DNA of 64,000 nucleotides from UBA1205 sp045534635 (lineage in GTDB: Bacteria > Bacteroidota > Bacteroidia > Bacteroidales > WCHB1-69), in contig JAZSKB010000044.1 of NCBI GenBank assembly GCA_045534635.1, forward strand, positions 186,001 to 250,000. Reading direction: 5' to 3'. The position numbers and the translations under genes are program-made. The notes under the pieces are model-generated. The model was not told where the DNA came from. It saw nothing but the letters and a program-made list of their open reading frames with translations, and searched no databases. Position 1 is the stretch's first letter. Each line of letters begins with the position of its first letter. Below, piece by piece: positions 51,721 through 60,902 of the stretch.

Positions 51721-52452
51721 ATGAAACATTGGGCAATAGCAGATATTCATGGTTGTTACAATACTTTACGGCAACTCCTTGAAGAAATATTGGAAATTGA
51801 TAAAACAGATTACCTCTATCTTTTAGGAGATATTGTCGATAGAGGTTGTCAAGTCAAAAAGACATTAGATTATATTATTTCTCTTCAAGAAAAAGGATTC
51901 AATATCATGCCTATCAAAGGCAATCACGAATATTTTTTGCTAAATGCTTATTATTTAGAAAAAACGCAACAAGTATCAAAATATCGTTTTGGAAAATGCA
52001 AAGAAAAACGATATATTAAAAATTGGCTTCAAACGGGAGGTGCCAATACTTTGAAAAGTTTTGAAGTAGATAATGCTGGACAAATTCCAGAATTTTATAT
52101 CAATTGGATAGAAAAATTGCCTCTTTATTATGAAACAGACAAAGTTATTCTCACACATGCTGGACTTAATTATAAAGAGGCAAATCCTTTTGACGACTAT
52201 AAAAGTATGCTTTTCGGAGAAAATAATTATTTCGATAACAACAATTTACATCAAAAAATTGTTGTGCATGGACATAATATCACTTCGCTTGAAGCCATCA
52301 ATGAAATGTTAAAAAATATTGATAAACATCGTTTTCTTTGCATTGACAATGGTTGCGTTTTTATAAATAACAACAACAATTATGGACATCTTATAGCCCT
52401 TGATTTAGAAAATATGACAATACAAACACAATTAAATATAGATTATTATTAA
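51721..52452 (+). CDS. PPP-type metallophosphatase (serine/threonine phosphatase-like)
   Basis: A 243-residue calcineurin-like phosphoesterase. Metal and phosphate motifs are IADIHGCYNTL (DxH), LGDIVDRG (GDxxDRG), KGNHEYF (GNHE), LTHAGLNY and VHGHNI. This set matches PrpA/PphA-like phosphatases and Ap4A hydrolase relatives. It overlaps the glmM start by one base. Confidence 0.88.
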   Translation: MKHWAIADIHGCYNTLRQLLEEILEIDKTDYLYLLGDIVDRGCQVKKTLDYIISLQEKGFNIMPIKGNHEYFLLNAYYLEKTQQVSKYRFGKCKEKRYIKNWLQTGGANTLKSFEVDNAGQIPEFYINWIEKLPLYYETDKVILTHAGLNYKEANPFDDYKSMLFGENNYFDNNNLHQKIVVHGHNITSLEAINEMLKNIDKHRFLCIDNGCVFINNNNNYGHLIALDLENMTIQTQLNIDYY

Positions 52453-53849
52453 TGGCACTTATTAAATCAATATCTGGAATTAGAGGAACAATTGGAGGCG
52501 TATCAGGAGAGAACCTCACTCCTATTGACATTGTAAAATTCACCACTGCATACGCGATTATTATTAAAGAAAAATATCCTAACGACAACATTAATATTGT
52601 AGTAGGACGAGATGCTCGCCTTTCGGGATATATGGTAAATAATCTTGTTTGTAGCACATTGATAAGTTTAAGTATCAATGTAATTGATATTGGCTTATCA
52701 ACAACACCAACAGTAGAAATGGAAGTCGTTGCTCAAAATGCTCACGGCGGTATTATCATTACAGCAAGCCACAATCCTATAAATTGGAATGCTTTAAAAT
52801 TATTAAACGAAAAAGGTGAATTTTTCTCCGCAGAATTAGGAGAAAAAGTATTATCTATTGCTGAAAATATTGACAATATCAATTTTACAAATGTAGAATC
52901 TTTAGGAACTTACTCTAAAATTGATGATGCAATAGAACGCCATATAGAATCAATATCAAAATTAGAATTAGTTGATATAGAAGCTATAAAAAAAGCAAAA
53001 TTTAAAGTAGCAATAGATTGTGTCAATTCTACGGGTGGAATTGCAATACCTAAACTATTGAAAGAACTTGGTGTTGATGAAGTACATGAATTATATTGCA
53101 CTCCTAATGGAAAATTTCCTCATACACCAGAACCACTACCCGAAAATCTTACAGATATTTTAAATTATGTAAAAACTCATTCTATTGATGTTGGTTTTGT
53201 TGTTGACCCTGATGTTGACAGATTGGCAATTATCAAAGAAAACGGAGAATATTTTGGCGAAGAATATACACTTGTAGCAGTTGCTGATTATGTATTAAGT
53301 TGTAAATCAGGAAATACAGTTTCAAATTTATCATCAACACAAGCATTAAAAATTATAACAGAACAACACAATGGACAATATTATTCTTCCGCTGTTGGAG
53401 AAGTAAATGTGGTAGAAAAAATGAAATCTTGCAATGCTATTATTGGTGGAGAAGGCAATGGAGGAGTTATTTACCCTACTCTACATTATGGTAGAGATGC
53501 TTTAGTTGGAATTGCTCTATTTTTAACAGCATTAGCAAAAAAACAAATCTCTTGTTCTCAACTTCGCAATCAATTTCCTGATTTTTATATTTACAAAGAT
53601 AAAATTCAACTCACTGATGATATAAATATTGATAAAGTTTTACTTGACATAAAACAACAATATATCAATAATCAAATTATTGATATTGATGGCGTTAAGA
53701 TAATATTTGATAATCAATGGGTACATTTAAGAAAATCGAATACAGAACCAATTATTCGTATATATGCAGAAAGTAATAATGAATCTATGGCAAAGAATTT
53801 GGTTGAGAAAATCAAAGAAAACATCAGCGAAAGTATTAGAAGAAAATAA
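52452..53849 (+). CDS. glmM: Phosphoglucosamine mutase
   Basis: A 465-residue phosphohexomutase. It starts with ISGIRGTIGG, then has the phosphoserine loop TASHNPINWNALKLL (about 103), the metal site DPDVDRL (about 253), GEGNGGVI for sugar binding, and RKSNTEPIIRIYAE for phosphate binding. In Bacteroidota this length and neighbourhood suit GlmM (glucosamine-6-P to glucosamine-1-P for cell-wall synthesis), though phosphomannomutase activity is possible. Confidence 0.9.
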   Translation: MALIKSISGIRGTIGGVSGENLTPIDIVKFTTAYAIIIKEKYPNDNINIVVGRDARLSGYMVNNLVCSTLISLSINVIDIGLSTTPTVEMEVVAQNAHGGIIITASHNPINWNALKLLNEKGEFFSAELGEKVLSIAENIDNINFTNVESLGTYSKIDDAIERHIESISKLELVDIEAIKKAKFKVAIDCVNSTGGIAIPKLLKELGVDEVHELYCTPNGKFPHTPEPLPENLTDILNYVKTHSIDVGFVVDPDVDRLAIIKENGEYFGEEYTLVAVADYVLSCKSGNTVSNLSSTQALKIITEQHNGQYYSSAVGEVNVVEKMKSCNAIIGGEGNGGVIYPTLHYGRDALVGIALFLTALAKKQISCSQLRNQFPDFYIYKDKIQLTDDINIDKVLLDIKQQYINNQIIDIDGVKIIFDNQWVHLRKSNTEPIIRIYAESNNESMAKNLVEKIKENISESIRRK

Positions 53850-53868
53850 CGACAATCTTTTTCCTGAA

Positions 53869-54471
53869 ATGAAATATTTAATAGTTGGATTGGGAAATAT
53901 CGGCAATGAATACGTTGGAACACGTCACAACATAGGATTTGAAATATTGGATTATATTGCATCTCAACAAGGCATAACAAATTTTGAATCAGATAGATAC
54001 GCATATACTGCATTTTTTCGTCACAAAGGGAAATATATTATATTAGTAAAACCGACTACTTATATGAATCTTAGTGGAAAAGCTGTTCGCTATCATTTAG
54101 AAAAGAATAAAATTCCTATTTCCAATCTTTTAGTTATTGCTGATGATAAAGATATTCCATTAGGTTCTTACAAACTCAAACCCAAAGGAAGCGGTGGCAC
54201 TCACAATGGCATAAACAATATTGTAGAAACACTTAACAGCATAGATTTCGCAAGATTGAAAATTGGTATTGGCAACGATTATGCCAAAGGAACTCAAATC
54301 AATTTTGTTTTAGGAAAATTCAACCAAAAAGAAATAGAAACATTGCGTCCTTGTGTCGAAACTACATTAGAAATAATAAAAAATTTTGTTACAGAAGGCA
54401 TTGACCGAACAATGAATAAATTCAACACTAAACCAAAGCCAACTGCAACAAATGAAACAATATCTGTATAA
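53869..54471 (+). CDS. pth: Peptidyl-tRNA hydrolase
   Basis: A 200-residue Pth. It has the N-terminal VGLGNIGNEYVGTRHNIGF with the catalytic His, KPTTYMNLSGKAV, and DDKDIPLGSYKLKPKGSGGTHNGI. The ATG at 53869 gives the family start; the frame extends upstream into glmM but without homology. It lies 19 nt after glmM. Confidence 0.95.
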   Translation: MKYLIVGLGNIGNEYVGTRHNIGFEILDYIASQQGITNFESDRYAYTAFFRHKGKYIILVKPTTYMNLSGKAVRYHLEKNKIPISNLLVIADDKDIPLGSYKLKPKGSGGTHNGINNIVETLNSIDFARLKIGIGNDYAKGTQINFVLGKFNQKEIETLRPCVETTLEIIKNFVTEGIDRTMNKFNTKPKPTATNETISV

Positions 54472-54519
54472 TATTTTTTCCGAAATTACGTTATAATATT
54501 GTACTAAAAGTTTATAACA

Positions 54520-56076
54520 ATGTCAGAAAAAATAAAAATTTTATGGGCAGACGATGAAATAGACCTTCTAAAACCCCATATTATCTTTTTAGAACAAAAA
54601 GGTTATGATGTAAGCACTGTAAAAAGTGGTAACGAAGTTCTCGACGAACTCGAAAAAGATACCTTTGATATTATTTTCTTAGATGAAAATATGCCGGGAA
54701 TGACAGGGGTGGAAACTATCAAAAAAATAAAACAACATTTTGTTAGTTTGCCCATCGTAATGATAACCAAAAGCGAAGAAGAACATATTATGGAAGACGC
54801 CATTGGTTCAAATATCAAAGATTATCTTATTAAGCCAGTAAATCCACATCAAATTTTACACTGCTTAAAAAAACATACAGAAAACAAACGTATTATTACA
54901 GAAAAAAGCACATCTGATTATCAACAACAATTTCGTGCTATCAGTATGAAATTGATGAATCGTATGAATTGCGAAGAATGGATGAGTATGTTTAGAGAAT
55001 TAACTTTTTGGGATATGGAGTTTGAAAACAATATCGACCAAAATGTTAAAGAAATTTTTTACGCCCAAAAAGAAGAAGCCAACAATTTATTTTGTAAATT
55101 TGTTACACAAAATTACGTTGATTGGATTAACAATAAATCCGACGATAAACCATTGATGTCGCATACTATATTAAAAGAAAGAGTATTCCCAGAAATCAAT
55201 AACGACCGCCCTACTTTTCTTATTGTCATTGACAATTTACGTTACGACCAATGGAAAGCACTTCAACCAACTATTTGTGAATATTTTAGAATTGATAGAG
55301 ATGAACTCTATTTCAGCATTTTACCTACGGCAACGCAATATGCTCGTAATTCTCTATTTGCAGGATTGATGCCAAGTGAAATCGCAAAAAAATATCCTAA
55401 TTATTGGATTGGAGAAAATGAAGAAGGTAACAAAAACGAACACGAACATTTGTTATTAGATGCTTATTTAAAACGTTATGGAATAAATATTAAACATTCT
55501 TATTCTAAAGCTTTAAATGCTGAATTTGCAAAAAAAATCAATGAACGCTTGAACACTACACTAAAAACGCCTCTCAATGTTGTAATTTACAACTTTGTTG
55601 ACATGCTTTCTCACGCTCATACTGATGTAGATATTGTTAGAGAACTTGCAAACAATGAAGCATCTTATCGTTCTGTTACTTTATCTTGGTTTGAACATTC
55701 TCCATTGCTTGAAATGCTAAAATACCTTGCAGAAAAAAAAGCAAAAGTATTTATCACAACCGACCATGGTTCTATTCAAATTGTGAATCCTATAAGAATC
55801 ATTGGAGACAAAGAAACAAGTACCAATCTTCGTTACAAAGTTGGTAAAAATTTAAATTTTTCTGAAAAAGATGTTTTTTCTGTCAACAATCCGCAAGATA
55901 TTTATCTTCCTCGATTGAATATTAGTTCTAAATATATCTTTGCAACAGGGAATAGTTATTTTATCTATCCAAACAATTATAATTACTATGTTAACTATTT
56001 TAAAAATAGTTTCCAACATGGTGGAATTTCAATGGAAGAAATTATGGTTCCTTTTGCAAGCTTAACCGCTAAATGA
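54520..56076 (+). CDS. porX: PorX, response regulator with PglZ domain controlling type IX secretion
   Basis: A 518-residue two-component regulator. The receiver domain (about 1-125) has the acidic pair (ADDEID), phosphoacceptor Asp in FLDENMPGM, ITK and LIKPV. The rest is a PglZ-type alkaline-phosphatase-fold domain, with VIDNLRYDQWKAL near residue 237, FVDMLSHAHTD near 361 and TTDHGSIQ near 407 as likely metal ligands. In Porphyromonas and Flavobacterium PorX with PorY controls the type IX secretion system. Together with the sorting domain remnant at 28.6 kb this shows that the organism has, or had, a T9SS. Confidence 0.93.
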   Translation: MSEKIKILWADDEIDLLKPHIIFLEQKGYDVSTVKSGNEVLDELEKDTFDIIFLDENMPGMTGVETIKKIKQHFVSLPIVMITKSEEEHIMEDAIGSNIKDYLIKPVNPHQILHCLKKHTENKRIITEKSTSDYQQQFRAISMKLMNRMNCEEWMSMFRELTFWDMEFENNIDQNVKEIFYAQKEEANNLFCKFVTQNYVDWINNKSDDKPLMSHTILKERVFPEINNDRPTFLIVIDNLRYDQWKALQPTICEYFRIDRDELYFSILPTATQYARNSLFAGLMPSEIAKKYPNYWIGENEEGNKNEHEHLLLDAYLKRYGINIKHSYSKALNAEFAKKINERLNTTLKTPLNVVIYNFVDMLSHAHTDVDIVRELANNEASYRSVTLSWFEHSPLLEMLKYLAEKKAKVFITTDHGSIQIVNPIRIIGDKETSTNLRYKVGKNLNFSEKDVFSVNNPQDIYLPRLNISSKYIFATGNSYFIYPNNYNYYVNYFKNSFQHGGISMEEIMVPFASLTAK

Positions 56077-56078
56077 AA

Positions 56079-57479
56079 TTATTGATGGATTATATATAAT
56101 TGTTTACTTGCACGAGTTACAGCAGTATATAACCAACGATAATAAGTTATCGTTTGCATTTGTTCTACATTGTTCCATAACAATATAAAAACTTTTTCCC
56201 ATTGACCACCTTGCGTTTTATGACAAGTTTGTACGTATGAAAATTTTATCTGAAGAGCATTATAATATTCATCGTTTTTAATTGCTTTTCTAATTTCTTT
56301 TGATGTTGGCAAATAACTATAATTTTCATAAATAGCCTCATACAATAATCGAGATTGTTCTATTGACAAAGAAGCCTCTTCAGAAGTAAGTGTATCTAAA
56401 ATTACTTTAACGTCTATAGACTCCATATCATAATCAACTAATTTGAGTGTTACATCTGCAAAATGAAATCCATACTGTTCTTCCATATTTCTAATTGCCA
56501 ACACTTCCATAATATCTCCATTGGCAATAAATAATGTTGAGGCATTGTTAGGCAACCAAAAATAATTATTTTTTACATTCATCACAAAATCGCCAACATC
56601 TAATTCATTCTCCATAAACAAAATACGAGAACGAATACCTTGATTAAACCAATTGGCTTGTTTATTACTTTTTGTTATAAATACAACACCATTCCCACCA
56701 TATTGTTGATACGCATTTTGCAATTCTTCAAACATTTCTGCAGACGACAACATAATAACATCATCAAAATTTTGGTTATCAAATTTATATTCGCCAAATT
56801 GCTGATATTTCATTGCATTTCTAATCTGCGTTGCATGCCACAAAATACCACTTTGATACTCCTGACGCATTACCTCTGTAAGTTCAGTTTCAAATATTTG
56901 CCTTGAATAACAATCTTTTAGAAAATCACCATCAAGTGCAGGACTAAATTCTAAACCAATCGGAGGCAATTGTGCCATATCTCCAATAAACACCAAATGG
57001 CAATTTTTTCCATCTGTTACATAAGAAAATAAATCATCTAAAAGACTATGTTGCGAAAAAATAGATGTTTGTGAAGAAAGATTATCGTATATCATTGAGG
57101 CTTCATCAACAAAAAAAATTGTATTTTGATGTTTATTTTTATTTCTCACCAAAGCCAAACCTCTAACAGTATCTTTTACTTTATATATCTCTTTATGAAT
57201 AGTATATGCAGGACATTGAGCATAATTACTCAATACTTTTGCAGCTCTACCGGTTGGAGCTAACAAAACAATTTCTATATCAATTTGTTTAAAAAACTTT
57301 ACAAGTGCACTAATCAATGTTGTTTTGCCTGTTCCTGCATAACCTTTTAGTATCATCAATGCTTGTGAGGTTTTTCCTGCAAAATAATTAGCAAAACAAA
57401 GTATAGCCTCTTTCTGACCAGCGGTTGGTTCAAAAGGCATAATGGCTTGCATTGTCGTTAAAAATTCTTTTTTCGTCAC
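56079..57479 (-). CDS. RecD2-like ATP-dependent helicase
   Basis: A 466-residue superfamily 1B helicase. Motifs: GYAGTGKTTLISALV (Walker A, about 45), FFVDEASMI (Walker B), FIGDMAQLPPIG (motif III), and the C-terminal UvrD_C_2 block TCHKTQGGQWEKVFILLW with LYTAVTRASKQLYII. The length and lack of an N-terminal extension fit the short exonuclease V alpha-like helicases of Bacteroidota rather than full RecD. It lies 5 nt after rfbD in one transcript and converges on porX. Confidence 0.9.
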   Translation of the reverse strand: MTKKEFLTTMQAIMPFEPTAGQKEAILCFANYFAGKTSQALMILKGYAGTGKTTLISALVKFFKQIDIEIVLLAPTGRAAKVLSNYAQCPAYTIHKEIYKVKDTVRGLALVRNKNKHQNTIFFVDEASMIYDNLSSQTSIFSQHSLLDDLFSYVTDGKNCHLVFIGDMAQLPPIGLEFSPALDGDFLKDCYSRQIFETELTEVMRQEYQSGILWHATQIRNAMKYQQFGEYKFDNQNFDDVIMLSSAEMFEELQNAYQQYGGNGVVFITKSNKQANWFNQGIRSRILFMENELDVGDFVMNVKNNYFWLPNNASTLFIANGDIMEVLAIRNMEEQYGFHFADVTLKLVDYDMESIDVKVILDTLTSEEASLSIEQSRLLYEAIYENYSYLPTSKEIRKAIKNDEYYNALQIKFSYVQTCHKTQGGQWEKVFILLWNNVEQMQTITYYRWLYTAVTRASKQLYIIHQ

Positions 57480-57484
57480 AACAA

Positions 57485-58351
57485 TTATTGATTTTCAATA
57501 ATTTGCATACAATTATATAAACTTTCCTTCCAATATGGTATTTCTATATTAAAGTCTGATTTAATTTTTGATTTATCTAAAACACTATAATATGGACGTT
57601 GAGCCAATGTTGGATAATTTTTAGCAAGGATTGGTTTTACACTACAATTAGAACTACTTATTTCCATTATTGTTTTAGAAAAATCGTACCACGATATTGC
57701 CCCTTCATTTGAATAATGATAGATTTCTTGATGTTGCACAACATTTTTTTGTGCCAAAATAGTCATTATTACATTGGCTAAATCACCTGCATAAGTTGGA
57801 GTACCTACTTGGTCGCATACCACATTAATTTGTTTTTTTTCTTTTCCCAACCGCAACATTGTTTTTAGAAAATTATTTCCGTATTCGCTGTACAACCAAG
57901 ATGTTCTAATAATCACACCTTTACATTTGGATTTAATAAACAATTTCTCTCCTAAAAGTTTCGTACGCCCATAAACAGATATTGGTGCTAAATTATCTAC
58001 TTCTGTATATGGCTTATAATGTTGACCATCAAAAACATAATCCGTTGAAATATGTACAAAAAATACATCATATTGGGCCGATAAATTTGCTAAAATTCCA
58101 ACAGCATTTCCATTCAATTTTTCTGATATATCTTGCTCTTTTTCAGCATTATCTACTGCTGTATATGCAGCACAATTTATTATAATTTCAATTTGATGTT
58201 CTTGTATTGTTTTTTCTACTGCTCCTTTATCACAAATGTCTAAAATATCTACATCTGTGAAAAGAAAATTATAACTTGTTGGAAACTGTTTTGCCCAATC
58301 TTGCAACTTTTTTCCCAACTGACCATTTGCTCCTACTACCAATATCTTCAT
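57485..58351 (-). CDS. rfbD: dTDP-4-dehydrorhamnose reductase
   Basis: A 288-residue extended SDR. It has the NADPH motif VGANGQLGKKL, STDYVFDGQHYKPYTE, the catalytic YGRTK, and IIRTSWLYSEYGNNF. It makes dTDP-L-rhamnose, for surface polysaccharide. The other rfb genes are not here. A minus-strand promoter lies 45 nt upstream. Confidence 0.94.
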   Translation of the reverse strand: MKILVVGANGQLGKKLQDWAKQFPTSYNFLFTDVDILDICDKGAVEKTIQEHQIEIIINCAAYTAVDNAEKEQDISEKLNGNAVGILANLSAQYDVFFVHISTDYVFDGQHYKPYTEVDNLAPISVYGRTKLLGEKLFIKSKCKGVIIRTSWLYSEYGNNFLKTMLRLGKEKKQINVVCDQVGTPTYAGDLANVIMTILAQKNVVQHQEIYHYSNEGAISWYDFSKTIMEISSSNCSVKPILAKNYPTLAQRPYYSVLDKSKIKSDFNIEIPYWKESLYNCMQIIENQ

Positions 58352-58395
58352 AGCATTATGTTTAATATTGTTCTAAAATATCTTTATATATAGTG

Positions 58396-58403
58396 CAAAG
58401 ATA
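58396..58403 (-). promoter_or_regulatory. -7 promoter box of rfbD
   Basis: The minus strand reads TATCTTTG, 44 nt before the rfbD ATG. Confidence 0.65.
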
Positions 58404-58592
58404 ACATTTTTCTTACAAAATATCGCATTAGAATATAAAAACTAAAAAAAATATTCTGCTAATAACAAAATCATCTTTCTTATACTCATTATTTTTAGTT
58501 TAATAATTGCACTTTAAACTATTTTTGTAAAAAATTATCAAAAAAAATCAACATATTTTCTCCTAAATAGCAATACGCATAATAAAAAATGT

Positions 58593-58600
58593 TATCTTTG
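58593..58600 (+). promoter_or_regulatory. -7 promoter box of the ruvX-def operon
   Basis: TATCTTTG, 19 nt before the ruvX ATG at 58620. Confidence 0.65.
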
Positions 58601-58619
58601 TAAATTATATTTTAAGGAA

Positions 58620-59057
58620 ATGGGAAGAATAATGGCAATTGATTATGGTCAAAAGCGAGTTGGCATTGCAGTAAGTGATGAAAATCAACTTATTGCAGGT
58701 GCATTGACAACTATTGCAAGTGCCCAAGTAATGGATTTCTTGCAAAAATATACAGCCCAAGAAGTTGTTGATTTGTTTGTTGTTGGCGAACCAAAACAAA
58801 TTAATAATGAAGCCTCTCAATCAACAAAATATATAGAGCCTTTTTTAAAACAATTAAAAAAGATGTTTCCTACGATACCAATTGTTCGTATAGATGAACG
58901 CTTTACCTCTAAAATCGCATTTCAAACAATGATTGATGCAGGTTTAAGCAAAAAAGCACGACAAAATAAAGCATTAGTTGATAGCATAAGTGCAACTCTT
59001 ATATTACAATCCTATATGCAAAGTATTGATTTAAGAAAAGAAAGGAATAAAATATGA
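58620..59057 (+). CDS. ruvX: Putative pre-16S rRNA nuclease / Holliday junction resolvase RuvX (YqgF)
   Basis: A 145-residue RNase H-fold nuclease. Motifs are IMAIDYGQKRVGIAVSD, VVGEPKQ, RIDERFTSKIA and DSISATLILQSYM, with the acidic catalytic residues present. It overlaps def by 4 nt (ATGA). Confidence 0.94.
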   Translation: MGRIMAIDYGQKRVGIAVSDENQLIAGALTTIASAQVMDFLQKYTAQEVVDLFVVGEPKQINNEASQSTKYIEPFLKQLKKMFPTIPIVRIDERFTSKIAFQTMIDAGLSKKARQNKALVDSISATLILQSYMQSIDLRKERNKI

Positions 59058-59605
59058 TATTACCCATTACAATATACGGCAATCCAATTTTAAAAAAAGA
59101 AGCAGAAAATATTAGTCCAGATTACCCAAATCTTGAACAATTAATTGCAGATATGTTTGAAACAATGTATCATGCTCGTGGTTGTGGTTTAGCCGCACCT
59201 CAAATTGGAAAATCAATCAACGTTTTCGTAATTGATACCACAGAAATGGAAGAAGATGAAAATGCTATTCCTATAAAAAAAGCATTTATAAATGCAGAAA
59301 TTATAGCATTTTCTGGTAAAGATGAACTATTTTGCGAAGGTTGTCTCAGTGTTCCCGGTATCAATGAAGATGTTCTCAGAAAATCAACCATAAAAATAGC
59401 ATATTATGATGAAAAATTTCAACATCACATAGAAGATTATTCTGGAATGCCCGCAAGAGTTATTCAACATGAATTTGACCACATACTTGGTAAAACATTT
59501 ATTGACAGAATATCACCACTAAAAAGAACCTTGCTTAAAAGTAAACTTCGTGACATATCTGCAGGAAAAAGAGAAACATTTTATAAAGTTAAACCTAATA
59601 AATAA
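59054..59605 (+). CDS. def: Peptide deformylase
   Basis: A 183-residue metallopeptidase that removes N-formyl groups. All three motifs are present: GCGLAAPQIG (about 45), CEGCLSVPG (about 99) and QHEFDHILG (about 141). Its start overlaps the ruvX stop (ATGA). Confidence 0.97.
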   Translation: MILPITIYGNPILKKEAENISPDYPNLEQLIADMFETMYHARGCGLAAPQIGKSINVFVIDTTEMEEDENAIPIKKAFINAEIIAFSGKDELFCEGCLSVPGINEDVLRKSTIKIAYYDEKFQHHIEDYSGMPARVIQHEFDHILGKTFIDRISPLKRTLLKSKLRDISAGKRETFYKVKPNK

Positions 59606-59609
59606 AGAA

Positions 59610-60128
59610 ATGACAAAAAAAGTTTTATTATTATTATGTTTGGGATTATTTCTTATAAGTTGTTCTAATTCAACAGATGAACAAAAAAAACAAATATCTC
59701 AATTGGAAAAGAAGAATTACGAAACCGCAGATACCAATTCTGCAAGAGAATTAATGAATGCATATCTGCAATATGCTAACGAATTTCCACAAGATAGTTT
59801 AACACCCGAATATCTATTACGAGCAGCAAGTGTAACCATGAAACTGGGTAATGGTGCACAAGCAATAGATATTTTTGATAGAATAATTAATCAATATCCA
59901 AGTTTTAGCAAATTGCCTGAAGTCTATTATTATCGTGCCTATACTTTTGAAGGCGTTTTGTACGATATAGCAGCAGCAGAAGAGGCTTACAAAGATTTTA
60001 TCAATCGTTACCCAGAAAGCGATTTAGCAGTAGATGCTCAATTATCTATCAAATATTTAGGAATGTCTCCCGAGGAAATTATCGCCTCATTTGAGACAAA
60101 CAATACAACAGAAGACACTTTAAAATAA
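59610..60128 (+). CDS. TPR lipoprotein (BamD/YbgF-like)
   Basis: A 172-residue lipoprotein. The signal peptide ends at the lipobox LISC (Cys about residue 18). The residues after it (SNSTDEQKK) are less acidic than a surface-export signal, so it may stay periplasmic. The rest is helical with TPR-like units (YLLRAASVTMKLGNGAQAIDIFDRIINQYP and the next unit). The ATG at 59610 is chosen because it gives the signal peptide; the frame upstream overlaps def. It lies 4 nt after def. Confidence 0.82.
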   Translation: MTKKVLLLLCLGLFLISCSNSTDEQKKQISQLEKKNYETADTNSARELMNAYLQYANEFPQDSLTPEYLLRAASVTMKLGNGAQAIDIFDRIINQYPSFSKLPEVYYYRAYTFEGVLYDIAAAEEAYKDFINRYPESDLAVDAQLSIKYLGMSPEEIIASFETNNTTEDTLK

Positions 60129-60134
60129 TTCATT

Positions 60135-60890
60135 TTGAATATTTTTGACAATATCAAGTTCATTCACAAATCGATTCCTATGGCTATTAGTATAGGAACT
60201 TTTGATGGTGTGCATATTGCTCATCAAAAAATATTGCATCAACTAATAACGGAAGCCCAAACTATAAAAGGACAATCCCTTGTTATTTCCTTTTATCAAC
60301 ATCCTCGTACTATTATTTATCCTAATACAAATATTGATTTGTTGACTTCTACTGAAGAAAAAAATGCCCTATTTCTAAAACATCGTATAGACAATATTCT
60401 CTATCTCAATTTTAATGAACAATTGGCTAATTTGTCGTACAAAGATTTTTTTCTGTATCTACAAAATCACATCAATATCAAATCAATAATTATGGGATAT
60501 AATCACAATTTTGGCAAAAATAAAGAAGGAAATATTGATAATTTGTCTCAAATTTCAAACAATATAAAGATTATTAAAATAAAACAACAAAATTCAATAA
60601 ACGAAGCAATTAGTTCTTCTTCAATACGACATAAATTACTCAATGGAAACATTCGAGAAGCAAATCAAATGTTAGGAAGAGCTTATAGTTTAGATGTAGC
60701 ATTAACATCTTCAACAAACAATCCTCAATTTGAACCAATAGACAAAAACAAAATTGTTCCGCAAGGAAAAGATAAATATTATATTCTTATAAATGGGCAA
60801 GAAGCATCTGCTCAAATAAAAGAAAATCAAATCTTTGTAACAACTCCATTTAACAAAGCAAACCATTATAACATAACATTTATTTCATAA
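60135..60890 (+). CDS. RibF-like FMN adenylyltransferase domain without the riboflavin kinase domain
   Basis: A 251-residue protein. The N-terminal nucleotidyltransferase domain (about 1-185) is that of bifunctional RibF: ISIGTFDGVHIAHQKIL, then MGYNHNFGKNKEGN, then SSSSIRHKLLNGNIREANQMLG. In normal RibF (about 310 residues) a riboflavin kinase domain with a GFPTAN motif follows. Here only ~65 residues remain, with no such motif. It may be a monofunctional FAD synthetase or a truncated paralogue. The start is a TTG at 60135; an in-frame ATG at 60180 would cut off 15 residues just before the catalytic motif. It lies 6 nt after the lipoprotein gene. Confidence 0.8.
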   Translation: MNIFDNIKFIHKSIPMAISIGTFDGVHIAHQKILHQLITEAQTIKGQSLVISFYQHPRTIIYPNTNIDLLTSTEEKNALFLKHRIDNILYLNFNEQLANLSYKDFFLYLQNHINIKSIIMGYNHNFGKNKEGNIDNLSQISNNIKIIKIKQQNSINEAISSSSIRHKLLNGNIREANQMLGRAYSLDVALTSSTNNPQFEPIDKNKIVPQGKDKYYILINGQEASAQIKENQIFVTTPFNKANHYNITFIS

Positions 60891-60902
60891 AAAAGTAAAA
60901 TT

